Positions 35,875 through 44,855 of a stretch of DNA of 64,000 nucleotides are shown here, piece after piece. Location of the stretch: NCBI RefSeq assembly GCF_003967355.1, contig NZ_BIFH01000014.1, forward strand, positions 594,442 through 658,441, given 5' to 3'. The position numbers and the translations under genes are program-made. This DNA is from Embleya hyalina (GTDB taxonomy: Bacteria > Actinomycetota > Actinomycetes > Streptomycetales > Streptomycetaceae). The notes under the pieces were generated by a model that saw only the letters and a program-made list of their open reading frames with translations, was not told the origin of the DNA and ran no database searches. Position 1 is the stretch's first letter; each line of letters starts with the position of its first letter.

Positions 35875-36632
35875 CAGTGATCTCCGAAGTCGGTAGGGCT
35901 GGACAAGGGGCGAGCCTCAGACCACACCCGATCGATGCTCTCGGCGTAGGTCGCGAACATCGTCCCTTGGGGCAGGCGGCGAATGTGCAGTACAGGTGCG
36001 AGGTAGGCGCCCACACCGTGTACGTGGGTATTGACGAGCAGTTCATTGTCCGCGCGATAGATCGAGTTGTAGAGCACCGTGCCGTGCACGCGGAACTCGA
36101 CTCTGGGCAGTCCGAACAGCTTGGTGTAGTTCACCAACGCGTTTCGGATTTTGCTCGCCATGGCGTCGCCGATGCCTTCATCTGCCCCTCGCTGCGCGAC
36201 CGACTCGCTGTTCGGATCGCCGAGTAGGAATCGCACCCGGGCGCCGGCCTGCGCTTTCTCTCGGACGATCCGCAGGAAAAGAGGATCCTCCGAGAGCCAG
36301 AACCCGGCGTACACCAGCACGTCGATGTTCTCGATTGCTCGGCTGTAGAGGTCAGTCCACGCGCTGTTGGGGACGACGGAGCGGTGGGGGTAGAGGGACA
36401 CCAGCTCTGCTTGACCGACTTCTGTAGTCGCTTGCGGGCTCTGCTCGTCCGCCCACAGGTACGAGACGTCGCGTCCGAGAACGGAGGCCAGGGCGTACCG
36501 GTTGCGGCGATGCGGTGGGCGTCCCGCAACCCACTTCTCGATCGTCTTGGGGTCCACCCCCACCCTCGCGGCGATGGTTGCCAGGTTCAGGTCACTGCTG
36601 AGAATGGCCGCCCGCAGGCGCTCGTTCGACAC
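35874..36632 (-). CDS. HTH plus phospholipase-D-like domain protein (DUF5919 type)
   Basis: About 252 residues. An N-terminal XRE-type HTH (LNLATIAARVGVDPKTIEKWVAGRP) is joined to a C-terminal region with a PLD-like fold (IDVLVYAGFWLSEDP, RVRFLLGDPNSE, VHGTVLYNSIYRADNELLVN). The family usually carries one degenerate HxK-type motif, so catalysis is uncertain. The GTG at 36632 has GGGGG 6 nt upstream; a TTG at 36638 abuts that site. It is divergent from the transfer operon with strong palindromes between, so it is a candidate regulator of transfer. Confidence 0.78.
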   Translation of the reverse strand: MSNERLRAAILSSDLNLATIAARVGVDPKTIEKWVAGRPPHRRNRYALASVLGRDVSYLWADEQSPQATTEVGQAELVSLYPHRSVVPNSAWTDLYSRAIENIDVLVYAGFWLSEDPLFLRIVREKAQAGARVRFLLGDPNSESVAQRGADEGIGDAMASKIRNALVNYTKLFGLPRVEFRVHGTVLYNSIYRADNELLVNTHVHGVGAYLAPVLHIRRLPQGTMFATYAESIDRVWSEARPLSSPTDFGDH

Positions 36633-36777
36633 GTCCAACCCCCTTGGCGTTTCGGAACGTTGTCGACAGTAGAGGCAGACGTCCCAACGTGGCTACAAGG
36701 CGGGGTGATCACGACCCGGTCTCATGCGTCAACGTTGAGTCATCGACGGAGACGTCGAAAGAAAATCCCGAACGGAC

Positions 36778-36840
36778 TTGACGAAGGTACGCCGCAGCGC
36801 CAATCTGAGATACATGTTCAACATGTATCGCATGTTGAAC
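36778..36840. promoter_or_regulatory. promoter with overlapping palindromic operators
   Basis: TTGACG (36778-36783) with CAATCT 17 nt later (36801-36806) suits a promoter towards the transfer operon. Directly downstream are two overlapping perfect inverted repeats: ATACATGT-TCA-ACATGTAT (36810-36828), and GTTCAACATG/CATGTTGAAC with a 5-nt spacer (36816-36840). The site overlaps the expected start point, as a repressor site would. The rest of 36841-37189 shows no convincing gene. Confidence 0.6.
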
Positions 36841-37189
36841 GACCCCGTAAGGGGTGGGCGGATCCTTGCTGTCTCATGCCGGCGGGGCGATGCACAACGT
36901 ACGAAACAGGAGCCCCGGACAGAGGGGGCTGAGGGCACCGGATCCCTGGTCAACCGGATGGCATTGAGGCCGAAAGGCCATGTCCCTGCCTACCAACAGG
37001 AGCGCGTTCGTTCCTGGAAGGGGACAACTGCACGAGTGCTCTTGGTCCTCGGCGCGCGGTACGTCGGCGCGTCGGGGGCCAAGGCCACTCGTCTCTCGGG
37101 ACGGGGCACACCGATGTGTGCCGGGGCGCCCGCTTCCGGCAAGTCGTCGGGCGCCCCGTAGGTCGTTTCTCCAGTGAGGGAGTACGACC

Positions 37190-37456
37190 GTGAGAACCAT
37201 TGTGAACGGCCGTTGGGTCGTGACGAAGTTCGAGTTCACCGAATCGGCGTTGGGCGTCGACCCGGAGCTGTTCCTGGGGGTCGACGGGGAGTCCGCAGAG
37301 GAGCGGGCGGCTCGGGTCGACGCCGCGTGCGACATCCTGGCCGCGCTGCGGCGCGAGGAGCCCGAGTTGGCCGAGTACGCCGAGCTGTTGCTCTGCGAGT
37401 CGGCTCGCGTTCTGGTCATGCCGCGCCGGTTCGAGGCTCGGCGGTGGGCCGCATGA
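37190..37456 (+). CDS. small hypothetical AICE protein
   Basis: An 88-residue acidic protein (ESAEERAARVDAACDILAAL) with no recognised family. GAGGGAG precedes the GTG at 37190. Its stop overlaps the start of the DUF2637 gene by 4 nt, so it is the first gene of the transfer operon. Confidence 0.7.
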   Translation: MRTIVNGRWVVTKFEFTESALGVDPELFLGVDGESAEERAARVDAACDILAALRREEPELAEYAELLLCESARVLVMPRRFEARRWAA

Positions 37457-38823
37457 GCACGGACACTGTGTATTCGATGCGGGCCGGTCGTCAGCTCGAC
37501 AAGGCCAAGGTGGCCGAGGCGCACGCCGCCGCGCAGGCCGTTCAGGCCGAGTCGGCGCTGAAGCAGGCGGAAGCCGCCGCGCGGATCGCCGCTGTGCAGC
37601 GCGAGGCGGAGCGGGCCGAGCGTGCGGGCGCCGAGCAGGACAGGGCGTCCGCTCGTGCGGAGCGCAACCGCCGGTGGCGCAAGCGGTTCGATGCGGTGCT
37701 CGCTCGGCGCGACTTCGTGATGGTGACCGCCATCATGGTCGCGTCGGTGGGCACGGCGTGGCCCGCGCAGATGTCGTTCTATCTCGCGCTCGGGATGAAT
37801 CCCGCGCTCGCCGTGCTGGTGACCGCGATGTCGGAAGGCGCCGCGTGGGCGGGCGCCGCGATGGCCTCCCGGGCGATCGAGGACGGTCGTCCCGCCGGGC
37901 TGTACCGGGCGATCACTTGGGGCTCGGCGCTCGCCGCCGCAGTGCTGAACGTCGCCCACACGATCCATCGGAGCGTTCCGCTCGCCATCGTGCTCGGGAT
38001 CGCGTCGATGCTCGGCGTGCTGCTGTGGGAGTCCTACGCGCACAGCCGGACCGAGCACGAGGGCGGGAAGACCGGCGCGCAACTGCGGGCCGAGCTGTAC
38101 CGGTCGGCGCGGTTCCGGCGGGTGAGTCGGCGCATGCGTGACCTGCTCGCGTCGGTGCCCGGCCTGACTGAGGATGCGGCGTGGATCATCGCGTGGCGAG
38201 CCATCCATGGCGCCGACCCCGGGGTGACCCGCCGGACGCTCAAGCGTCATCACAAGGCAGCAAAGCGGGTGCGTGACCTGCTCGCCAAGGCGCCCGAGTC
38301 GGCAGTCGAACCGGTCGCGTTGTCGGTGGTCCAGACTCCGACTGCGACGCTCGCCGACATCGCGCCGGGCGGGTCGGTGCTCGACTCCGACAAGGCTGTC
38401 CGGGACGCGCTGATCCTCGCGTTCGACTCCGCGCGGCCGGTAGCCGAGCTGCTCGGCAAGGTCCGGTCGACCGACCCGACCGACGCCGACCGGTCGACCC
38501 CTGATCAGGGCATTTCATATCAAAACGACAAGGCCGAGTCGGGCGCGGCCCGGTCGACCGGTGCGCGTCCGCGCAGGTCGACCGGCAAGGTCCCGACGGC
38601 AGCGAAGTCGACGGGGCGGACCCGCTCGACCGATGAACTGCTGGATGAGGCAAGGATGTTGACCGCCGGATGGCCGGTCGACCGGCTGACGGGTGAGGCA
38701 GTCCGCAAGGCGGTCCGCACGTCGTCGGCGAACGGTCGCACGCTGCGGGATGCGTTGCTCGCGGAGCGATCGGCCGCCGGGCTGCACCTGGTGGTCGACG
38801 GCTCGCAGGCGGGTGCGTCGTGA
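37453..38823 (+). CDS. DUF2637 (SpdB-like) membrane protein
   Basis: A 456-residue protein. A charged coiled-coil N-terminus (about 20-80) is followed by four hydrophobic helices (about 95-195: FVMVTAIMVASVGTAWPA, LAVLVTAMSEGAAWAG, ITWGSALAAAVLNVA, LAIVLGIASMLGVLLW), and a long basic/Ser-Thr-rich tail ends in a winged-helix-like segment. In streptomycete plasmids such Spd proteins promote spread of the element within the recipient mycelium. Coupled by 4-nt overlaps to genes on both sides. Confidence 0.85.
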   Translation: MSTDTVYSMRAGRQLDKAKVAEAHAAAQAVQAESALKQAEAAARIAAVQREAERAERAGAEQDRASARAERNRRWRKRFDAVLARRDFVMVTAIMVASVGTAWPAQMSFYLALGMNPALAVLVTAMSEGAAWAGAAMASRAIEDGRPAGLYRAITWGSALAAAVLNVAHTIHRSVPLAIVLGIASMLGVLLWESYAHSRTEHEGGKTGAQLRAELYRSARFRRVSRRMRDLLASVPGLTEDAAWIIAWRAIHGADPGVTRRTLKRHHKAAKRVRDLLAKAPESAVEPVALSVVQTPTATLADIAPGGSVLDSDKAVRDALILAFDSARPVAELLGKVRSTDPTDADRSTPDQGISYQNDKAESGAARSTGARPRRSTGKVPTAAKSTGRTRSTDELLDEARMLTAGWPVDRLTGEAVRKAVRTSSANGRTLRDALLAERSAAGLHLVVDGSQAGAS

Positions 38824-39758
38824 CGGCCCCAGCCCTGCGGATCCTGTCGCTCGGCGCCGGGGTGCAGTCGACGGCCGTTCTGCTGCTGGCCGCCGAGGGT
38901 CGCATCCCGACCTACGACTACGCGATCTTCGCGGACACCGGGTGGGAGCCGCCGGAGATCGGCGCGCATCTCGACCGACTTGAGCACGAGGTCGCGGAAC
39001 CGGCGGGGATTCCACTCCTGCGGGTTCGGGCCGAGGCGGGCGACAGTCACCGTGTGAGCGGGAACCTGCGCACCGACTCGCTCGACCCCGCCGGGTGGAT
39101 GCGAATCCCGGTCTTCGTCCCCGACCGCACCGGCACCGGCGCGGCCATGGCCCGGCGCCAGTGCACCGAGGAATACAAGGTCAGGCCCATCAAGACCGCG
39201 ATCCGCGACCTCCTCGGTTACCCGCACCCTCGGCCCGTTCCGCGCGGGGTGTTCGCCGAGCAGGCGATCGGCATCAGCCGCGACGAGATCGGCCGCGCGA
39301 AGGATGCTCCGGTGAAGTACCTGCGCAATGTGTTCCCGCTGCTCGACCTCACCGGCGCGGCCGACGGCGGCACCGGCTGGACCCGCAACGACTGCATCCG
39401 CTACCTCACCGCACAGGGCTGGGGTGCCACCCGCAAGAGCGCCTGTATCGGCTGCCCGTTCCACGGCAACGCCGCATGGCGCGACATGCGCGACAACCAC
39501 CCCGACGAATGGGCCGACGCCATCGCGTTCGACCGCGAACTCAGGGCGATGAAGCTGCGAGGGATCAAGGGAACCCCCTACCTGCACCGCAGCCTGCTCC
39601 CCCTCGAACAGGCCCCCATCGACCGCGTCACACGCGGCGAATGGCGCAACCGGCAGGTCGACATCTTCGACGCCGTCGCCGACCAGCTCGAAGAAGACGG
39701 CGAACCCGACGGCTGCTCTCCCTGGACCTGCCGATCCGGCACTCCCGAAGCCGCCTGA
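38820..39758 (+). CDS. PP-loop ATP-dependent (PAPS-reductase-like) enzyme
   Basis: A 312-residue protein with an N-terminal ATP-pyrophosphatase loop (LSLGAGVQSTAVLL), FADTGWEPPE and a Cys pair in SACIGCPFHG (about 209-215). It belongs to the adenine-nucleotide alpha-hydrolase/PAPS reductase superfamily seen on phages and conjugative elements. Sulfur transfer or nucleotide activation is likely, but its target (DNA, tRNA or small molecule) is unknown. It sits between the Spd-like and Tra genes and overlaps the former by 4 nt. Confidence 0.82.
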   Translation: MTAPALRILSLGAGVQSTAVLLLAAEGRIPTYDYAIFADTGWEPPEIGAHLDRLEHEVAEPAGIPLLRVRAEAGDSHRVSGNLRTDSLDPAGWMRIPVFVPDRTGTGAAMARRQCTEEYKVRPIKTAIRDLLGYPHPRPVPRGVFAEQAIGISRDEIGRAKDAPVKYLRNVFPLLDLTGAADGGTGWTRNDCIRYLTAQGWGATRKSACIGCPFHGNAAWRDMRDNHPDEWADAIAFDRELRAMKLRGIKGTPYLHRSLLPLEQAPIDRVTRGEWRNRQVDIFDAVADQLEEDGEPDGCSPWTCRSGTPEAA

Positions 39759-39863
39759 CACCACCACACGTACAGCGCCATCACCTGATTCGTGCGGGCA
39801 CCGGCTCTCGCCTGGCAGCTTCCGCCGGTGCCCGCTCTCCACTCTTAAGAGGAGAGGTTCAGC

Positions 39864-42095
39864 ATGACGCACGACACCTTCGACCGTCCCGACATCGAGG
39901 ACGACGAACACACCCGCGACGACGACACCCCGCCCGGCGGCGAGGTGATCCCCTTCCCGCGTGAGACCGCCGTCGACCCCGACGCCGAGATTGACCACGA
40001 CCAGGACGACGACACCGACGGCGAGACCGACCAGGACGACGACACCGAGGTTCGGGTACCGGTCGACCCGCCCGGCCGGAGCCGACCCACGTGGAGCGAA
40101 TCCGTTCGGGGCGAGCAGCGCCGGGACGTTATCCCCGCATGGCTGCGCTCGCGCGAGGCGTTGCGCGAGCAGAGCGCGTGGGTGCTCGATCACTACAAGC
40201 ACGTGTTCGCCTTCCACGCGGTGCGTACTCCGGTGTATGCCGGGACGCTCGCGCTGCGCTCTCCGCTCGGCGCGGCCCGGCTGGTGGGTGGTGCGTTGCG
40301 GTGGGTGTCCGACGCCGACGGGCGCCCGGTCCGTGCGGAAGCGGTCCGCAAGGCGGACGCGGCCGAGTACCTGAAGCTCGCCAAGCACCGCGACGGAAAG
40401 GTGAGGTTGCGCGGGACCATCCTCGCCGCGGCTGTCCTCGCCGCCGGTGTCCTGCTGACCGCGCTGCTGCTCGCCGGGCCGACATGGGCACTGGTGGTCA
40501 CCCTGCTCGGCGTGGTCGCCGGGTTGGGGTGGGCGGGTGCGCCGGAGGATCGGCCGGTGATCGGTCCGGCGGTGGTCAAGGCGCAGGCCGAGAAGCTGTC
40601 CAGTGGGATGGTCCTGCGGGCGCTCGGCGCGCTGGGGATCGCCGAGATCAACAAGGCCGTGGCCAAGGGTTGGGGTCCGCGTGCGTTCGTCGCCCCGATC
40701 ACCCGCGACGGGCCCGGATGGCGCGCGGACATCGACCTTCCCTACGGGGTGACCGCCGTCGACATCATCGAACGGCGCGATCGTCTCGCGTCCGGCCTGC
40801 GCCGCCCGATGGGCTGCGTGTGGCCGGAACCGGCGTACGACCAGCACGCCGGACGGCTGGTGTTGTGGGTCGGGGATCAGGACATGTCGCAGGCCAAGCC
40901 CGCCGTGTGGCCACTCGCAGCGTCGGGTTCGGTGTCGCTGTTCGACCCGATCCCGTACGCCACGGACCAGCGCGGGCGCGTCGTGTTGATGAGCCTGATG
41001 TACGCGAACATGCTGATCGGCGCGATGCCCGGCATGGGCAAGACGTTCGCCCTGCGCATCGCCCTGCTCGCCGCCGCGCTCGACACCACCGCCGAGTTGC
41101 ACGTGTGGGAACTCAAGGGCACCGGTGACCTGTCACCGCTCGAACAGGTCGCCCACGCGTACGGCTCCGGCGCGGACGACGACACGATCGCCGGGACGAT
41201 GGACTCGATCCGCTACGTCCACACCGAGCTTGAGCGCCGGGCAAAGGTGATCTCCGGCCTGCCGCGCGACGTGTGCCCCGAGAACAAGGTCACCCCGGAA
41301 CTCGCCGCGAAGAAGCGGCTGCGACTGCACCCGCTCGTGCTGGCGGTGGACGAGTGCCAGGAGCTTTTCACGCACGAGAAGTTCGGCAAGGAGGCCGACA
41401 CCAAGCTCACCGCGATCATCAAGCGCGGTCGGGCGCTGGGCATCATCCTCCTGCTGGCCACCCAACGCCCCGACAAGGACTCGTTGCCCACCGCGATCAG
41501 CGCGAACGTCGGCATCCGGTTCTGCCTCAAGGTCATGGGCCAGACCGAGAACGACATGATCCTTGGCACGTCGTCGTACAAGAACGGGCTGCGGGCTACG
41601 ACGTTCACGCTCAAGGACCGGGGCATCGGCTACCTCGTGGGCGCCGGTCCCGAAGCGTCGACCGGCCGCTCGTTCTACGTCGACAACCCCGGCGCCGAAA
41701 CCGTGTGCACCCGCGCCCGTACCGCGCGCATCGCCGCCGGGACGCTGACCGGACAGGCCGCCGGAGAGAGCGCCGACACCGACCGCACGCCCGTTCACGA
41801 CCTGCTCGCCGACATCCTCGCCGTGGTCGAACCGACCGAGGCGAAGGTGTGGAACGAAATCGTGGTCGACCGCCTCGCCGAGCTGCGACCGGACGTCTAC
41901 GGGCCCTGGGCGACGCTCGACAGTCAGGCCAAGCCCGCGCAACTGACCACCGCGCTCAAGCCGTTCGGCGTCGCCGTCGGTCAGGTCTGGGGCACGCCGG
42001 TCGACGGCGGGAAGGGTGCGAACCGGCGCGGCATCACCCGCGACGACATCACCGCCGCCGTCACCAAGCGTGACGGAAATCGTGCGGCCGACTGA
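39864..42095 (+). CDS. FtsK/SpoIIIE-type conjugal DNA translocase (TraB-like)
   Basis: A 743-residue protein. An acidic disordered N-terminus (about 1-75, many Asp) is followed by two membrane helices (about 185-225), then an ATPase motor with Walker A GAMPGMGKT (about 390) and Walker B HPLVLAVDECQ (about 487). A C-terminal winged-helix-like domain follows (about 640-735), which in TraB recognises 8-bp repeats in the clt locus. AICE Tra proteins pump double-stranded DNA to the recipient as hexamers. GAGGAGAGG precedes ATG 39864. CTAG repeats lie immediately downstream. Confidence 0.93.
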   Translation: MTHDTFDRPDIEDDEHTRDDDTPPGGEVIPFPRETAVDPDAEIDHDQDDDTDGETDQDDDTEVRVPVDPPGRSRPTWSESVRGEQRRDVIPAWLRSREALREQSAWVLDHYKHVFAFHAVRTPVYAGTLALRSPLGAARLVGGALRWVSDADGRPVRAEAVRKADAAEYLKLAKHRDGKVRLRGTILAAAVLAAGVLLTALLLAGPTWALVVTLLGVVAGLGWAGAPEDRPVIGPAVVKAQAEKLSSGMVLRALGALGIAEINKAVAKGWGPRAFVAPITRDGPGWRADIDLPYGVTAVDIIERRDRLASGLRRPMGCVWPEPAYDQHAGRLVLWVGDQDMSQAKPAVWPLAASGSVSLFDPIPYATDQRGRVVLMSLMYANMLIGAMPGMGKTFALRIALLAAALDTTAELHVWELKGTGDLSPLEQVAHAYGSGADDDTIAGTMDSIRYVHTELERRAKVISGLPRDVCPENKVTPELAAKKRLRLHPLVLAVDECQELFTHEKFGKEADTKLTAIIKRGRALGIILLLATQRPDKDSLPTAISANVGIRFCLKVMGQTENDMILGTSSYKNGLRATTFTLKDRGIGYLVGAGPEASTGRSFYVDNPGAETVCTRARTARIAAGTLTGQAAGESADTDRTPVHDLLADILAVVEPTEAKVWNEIVVDRLAELRPDVYGPWATLDSQAKPAQLTTALKPFGVAVGQVWGTPVDGGKGANRRGITRDDITAAVTKRDGNRAAD

Positions 42096-42105
42096 TCACG
42101 ATTCG

Positions 42106-42190
42106 GTGCTAGGTCTAGCAGGCCACCTTGCTAGACCTAGCACCCCTGCTAGCACCCAATCCCCGCACTGACCAGAGCACTAGTCCCTAG
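42106..42190. repeat. CTAG-rich repeat cluster downstream of tra (candidate clt/oriT)
   Basis: Seven CTAG tetramers in 82 bp (starting 42109, 42115, 42131, 42137, 42149, 42180, 42187), most within CTAGCAC or CTAGACC. The first four form a 14-bp-arm inverted repeat (42106-42119/42130-42143). CTAG is very rare in GC-rich DNA. Position just after the translocase matches where TraB recognition repeats are found. Confidence 0.6.
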
Positions 42191-42236
42191 CACTGCCATG
42201 CCCGGAACCAGCGAAAACCCCTCTGGGAGGCACCTC

Positions 42237-42518
42237 GTGACCCTCACGATGCTCGTTGCGGCGGCGATCGCCGCCTACGCTCTCGGTTACAGCCTGTTGT
42301 GCTTCGTCTCGCCGTTCGGCCCGTGCCGACGCTGCGACGGCACCGGCAACCACATCTCTTGGCTGGACAAGCGCCGCGCCGCGAACGGCACGCCGAGCAG
42401 GCCCAAGCGCCGGATCCGCAAGCCGTGCCGCCGCTGCAAGGGCACCGGCGCCCGCCTGCGGATCGGCCGCCGCATCCACAACCACGCCCGGCGGATCCAC
42501 GCCGACGGCACCCGCTGA
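42237..42518 (+). CDS. small membrane protein with two CxxCxGxG zinc motifs
   Basis: A 93-residue protein. One N-terminal hydrophobic helix (LVAAAIAAYALGYSLLCFV) is followed by CRRCDGTG and CRRCKGTG, a DnaJ-like zinc ribbon, and a very basic C-terminus. GGGAGG 5 nt before GTG 42237 fixes the start; the ATG at 42198 would add residues encoded in the repeat-flanking DNA. It may be a membrane-bound zinc protein of the transfer or replication module. Confidence 0.72.
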   Translation: MTLTMLVAAAIAAYALGYSLLCFVSPFGPCRRCDGTGNHISWLDKRRAANGTPSRPKRRIRKPCRRCKGTGARLRIGRRIHNHARRIHADGTR

Positions 42519-42603
42519 ACTCGCCCCGGGGCGACCGTCTTCCGCCAAGACGACCGGTCGCCCCGGGCTCCCACACCCAAGCAGGAAGCAGGAGGCATCC
42601 AGC

Positions 42604-43668
42604 ATGACCCATGCCCACGTGAACCGTCCCCTCTCGCACCCGCCGAGCAAGACCGTTGCGGTGTGCTCGCGCTGGTCGGCCGACCCGTGCCCGGCGACTG
42701 AGGGGGTGCGCCGCTACATGCACGGCTACTTCTGCCCCGCCCACGCACCCGCCTCCCCGTCCGGCCCGGCCCGGCAGGAAGCGCTGCCGTCGGTGTCCGT
42801 CGATAACCCGTTGAAGGCCACTGCGCTCCAGCTCGCCGCGCACGGTTGGAGCGTCTTCCCCATCACGCCCGGCAGCAAGAAGCCGCCCATGGTGCGGGAC
42901 TGGGAGCACCGGGCGACCACCGACCCGGACCGCATCGCGCGCTGCTGGGACCACGGCCGGTACAACGTCGGGATCGCCACCGGCCCGTCCGGGCTGGTCG
43001 TGGTCGACCTCGACAGGCCCAAGTCCGACACCGACACCCCACCCGCCGAGTGGGCCGAGCAGGAAGCCGCCGACGGGTTCGACGTGCTCTACCTGCTCGC
43101 CGCCCAGGCCGAACAGCCCTACCCCGGCGACACGTTCACCGTCGCCACCGCGAGCGGCGGCCAACACCTGTACTTCCGCGCACCCGACGGAATCGACCTG
43201 CGCAACAGCACCGGCAAGCTCGGGTGGAAGATCGACACCCGCGCACACGGCGGCTACGTCGTCGCCCCCGGCAGCATCACCGGCGCGACCTCGTACCGCA
43301 TCCTCAACGACACCCCACCCGCACCACTCCCGTCGTGGCTGCTCGAACGTCTGCGGCCCGCACCGATCGTGCGCGGCCCGGTGGCGATCCCGCTCGTCCG
43401 CCACGCGTCCGGGTACGCCGCTGCCGCATTGCGCAACGAGACCGCGAACGTCGCCGGGGCGCCGGAAGGCATGCGTAACGCGACTCTCGTTCGGGCCGCG
43501 CGGGCGCTGGGTCGGTTCGTGGCGTCCGGCGACCTGCCGCGCGGTGTGGTCGAAGACGCTCTTAAGGAGGGGGCGTCGGGGGCCGGCCTGACCGAGCGCG
43601 AGAGCGTCCCTGCCATCACCAGCGCGCTGAACTGGTCGATCGCCCACAACGTCACGAGGGCGGCATGA
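42604..43668 (+). CDS. bifunctional primase-polymerase (prim-pol) replication protein
   Basis: A 354-residue archaeo-eukaryotic-type primase. It has a Cys/His N-terminal segment (about 20-50, zinc-like), then the prim-pol domain with GWSVFPITPGSKKPP, VGIATGPSGLVVVDLD (catalytic acidic pair) and TASGGQHLYFRAP. A C-terminal helical PriCT-like region (GMRNATLVRAARALGRFV) follows. It initiates element replication together with the following DUF3631 protein. GGAGG lies upstream of ATG 42604. Confidence 0.9.
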   Translation: MTHAHVNRPLSHPPSKTVAVCSRWSADPCPATEGVRRYMHGYFCPAHAPASPSGPARQEALPSVSVDNPLKATALQLAAHGWSVFPITPGSKKPPMVRDWEHRATTDPDRIARCWDHGRYNVGIATGPSGLVVVDLDRPKSDTDTPPAEWAEQEAADGFDVLYLLAAQAEQPYPGDTFTVATASGGQHLYFRAPDGIDLRNSTGKLGWKIDTRAHGGYVVAPGSITGATSYRILNDTPPAPLPSWLLERLRPAPIVRGPVAIPLVRHASGYAAAALRNETANVAGAPEGMRNATLVRAARALGRFVASGDLPRGVVEDALKEGASGAGLTERESVPAITSALNWSIAHNVTRAA

Positions 43669-44855
43669 GCATCCAGACCCCCACCCTTAAGAGCAGCCCG
43701 TCCGTCCCCGATTCGGGAGGGGAAGGCGCGGCGTTGCTGGACGAAGTCGAGGCGTTTCACCGGCGGTTCAACGTGTTCCCGGTCGAAGCGGCGTTCGTGG
43801 CCGTGGCGTTGTGGGACGCTCACGCGCACCTGCTGGAGTGCTTCGACTCCACGCCGCGCATCGCGTTCCTCTCCCCCGAGCCGGGCAGCGGCAAGACCCG
43901 CGCTCTGGAGATCGTGGAAACGCTCGTGCCTAGTCCGATGCCCGCCGTGAACGCGTCCGCCGCAGCGCTCTTTCGCGCCGTGTCCGCCGGGGAGAGCAAG
44001 CCGACCATCCTCTTCGACGAGATCGACACGGTGTTCGGCCCCAAAGCCGGGGAGAACGAGGAGCTACGCGGCTGGATCAATGCCGGACACCGACGCTCCG
44101 GCGTCACCTACCGGTGCGTGGGGGACGGGTCGAATCAGACCGTGGTCGCGTTCCCCTCGTACTGCGCCGTCGCCGTCGCGGGACTGGGCTCCCTGCCGGA
44201 CACGATCCTGACCCGCTCCGTCATCGTGCGCATGCGCCGACGCGCACCGAACGAGCACGTCACCCCGTTTCGCGCCCGCATCCACACCCCCGAGGGAAAC
44301 GCGCTGCGCGATCGGCTCGCCAAGTGGGCGGACAGCGTCCGCGAACAGATCGCCGGAGCGTGGCCGGCGCTGCCGGACGGGGTGACCGACCGGCCCGCCG
44401 ACGTGTGGGAACCCCTGCTCGCCGTCGCCGATGCCGTCGGCGGTCACTGGCCCGAACGCGCCCGCAAGGCGTGTGTGGAACTGGTCGCGGCGTCCAGGGC
44501 CAACGATAAGGGCTCCCTCGGAATCCGGTTGCTGACCGACCTGCGCGACCACGTGTTCAACGGCGCCGACCGGGTACCCACCGTCGCCATCCTCGCCGGG
44601 CTCACCGCGAAGGACGACGCTCCCTGGGGCGACCTCAACGGCAGGCCGTTGGACTCGCGTGGCCTGGCCCGATGGCTGCGCGACTACGTCACGGCCGACA
44701 ACACCCCGATCGTCGCGCGGAACATCAAGACCGCCTCGGGAGCCGTGGTCAAGGGCTACTACGCGACCGACCTCCACGACGCGTGGACGCGCTACTGCCC
44801 CCCACCCCCCGAAAGTCCGCTACCTCCGCTACCCGACCCGCAAAACGGCGTCTGA
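43665..44855 (+). CDS. DUF3631 replication ATPase/helicase-like protein
   Basis: A 396-residue protein with Walker A PEPGSGKTRALE (about 72), Walker B TILFDEID (about 113) and Arg-rich SVIVRMRRRAPNE as the arginine-finger region, then the DUF3631 C-terminal domain. It overlaps the prim-pol gene by 4 nt (ATGA). The pair corresponds to RepPP-type AICE initiators. The first iterons lie in its last codons. Confidence 0.88.
   Translation: MSIQTPTLKSSPSVPDSGGEGAALLDEVEAFHRRFNVFPVEAAFVAVALWDAHAHLLECFDSTPRIAFLSPEPGSGKTRALEIVETLVPSPMPAVNASAAALFRAVSAGESKPTILFDEIDTVFGPKAGENEELRGWINAGHRRSGVTYRCVGDGSNQTVVAFPSYCAVAVAGLGSLPDTILTRSVIVRMRRRAPNEHVTPFRARIHTPEGNALRDRLAKWADSVREQIAGAWPALPDGVTDRPADVWEPLLAVADAVGGHWPERARKACVELVAASRANDKGSLGIRLLTDLRDHVFNGADRVPTVAILAGLTAKDDAPWGDLNGRPLDSRGLARWLRDYVTADNTPIVARNIKTASGAVVKGYYATDLHDAWTRYCPPPPESPLPPLPDPQNGV

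Noticed and set aside
36778-37161. Plus-strand ORF of 127 codons in the AICE divergent region
   Set aside because: It begins over the promoter and operator palindromes, lacks a ribosome site and shows no coding character.
36958-37161. Short plus-strand ORF starting ATG near 36958
   Set aside because: No Shine-Dalgarno, no conservation clue, Arg/Gly/Pro-rich composition like non-coding GC-rich DNA.
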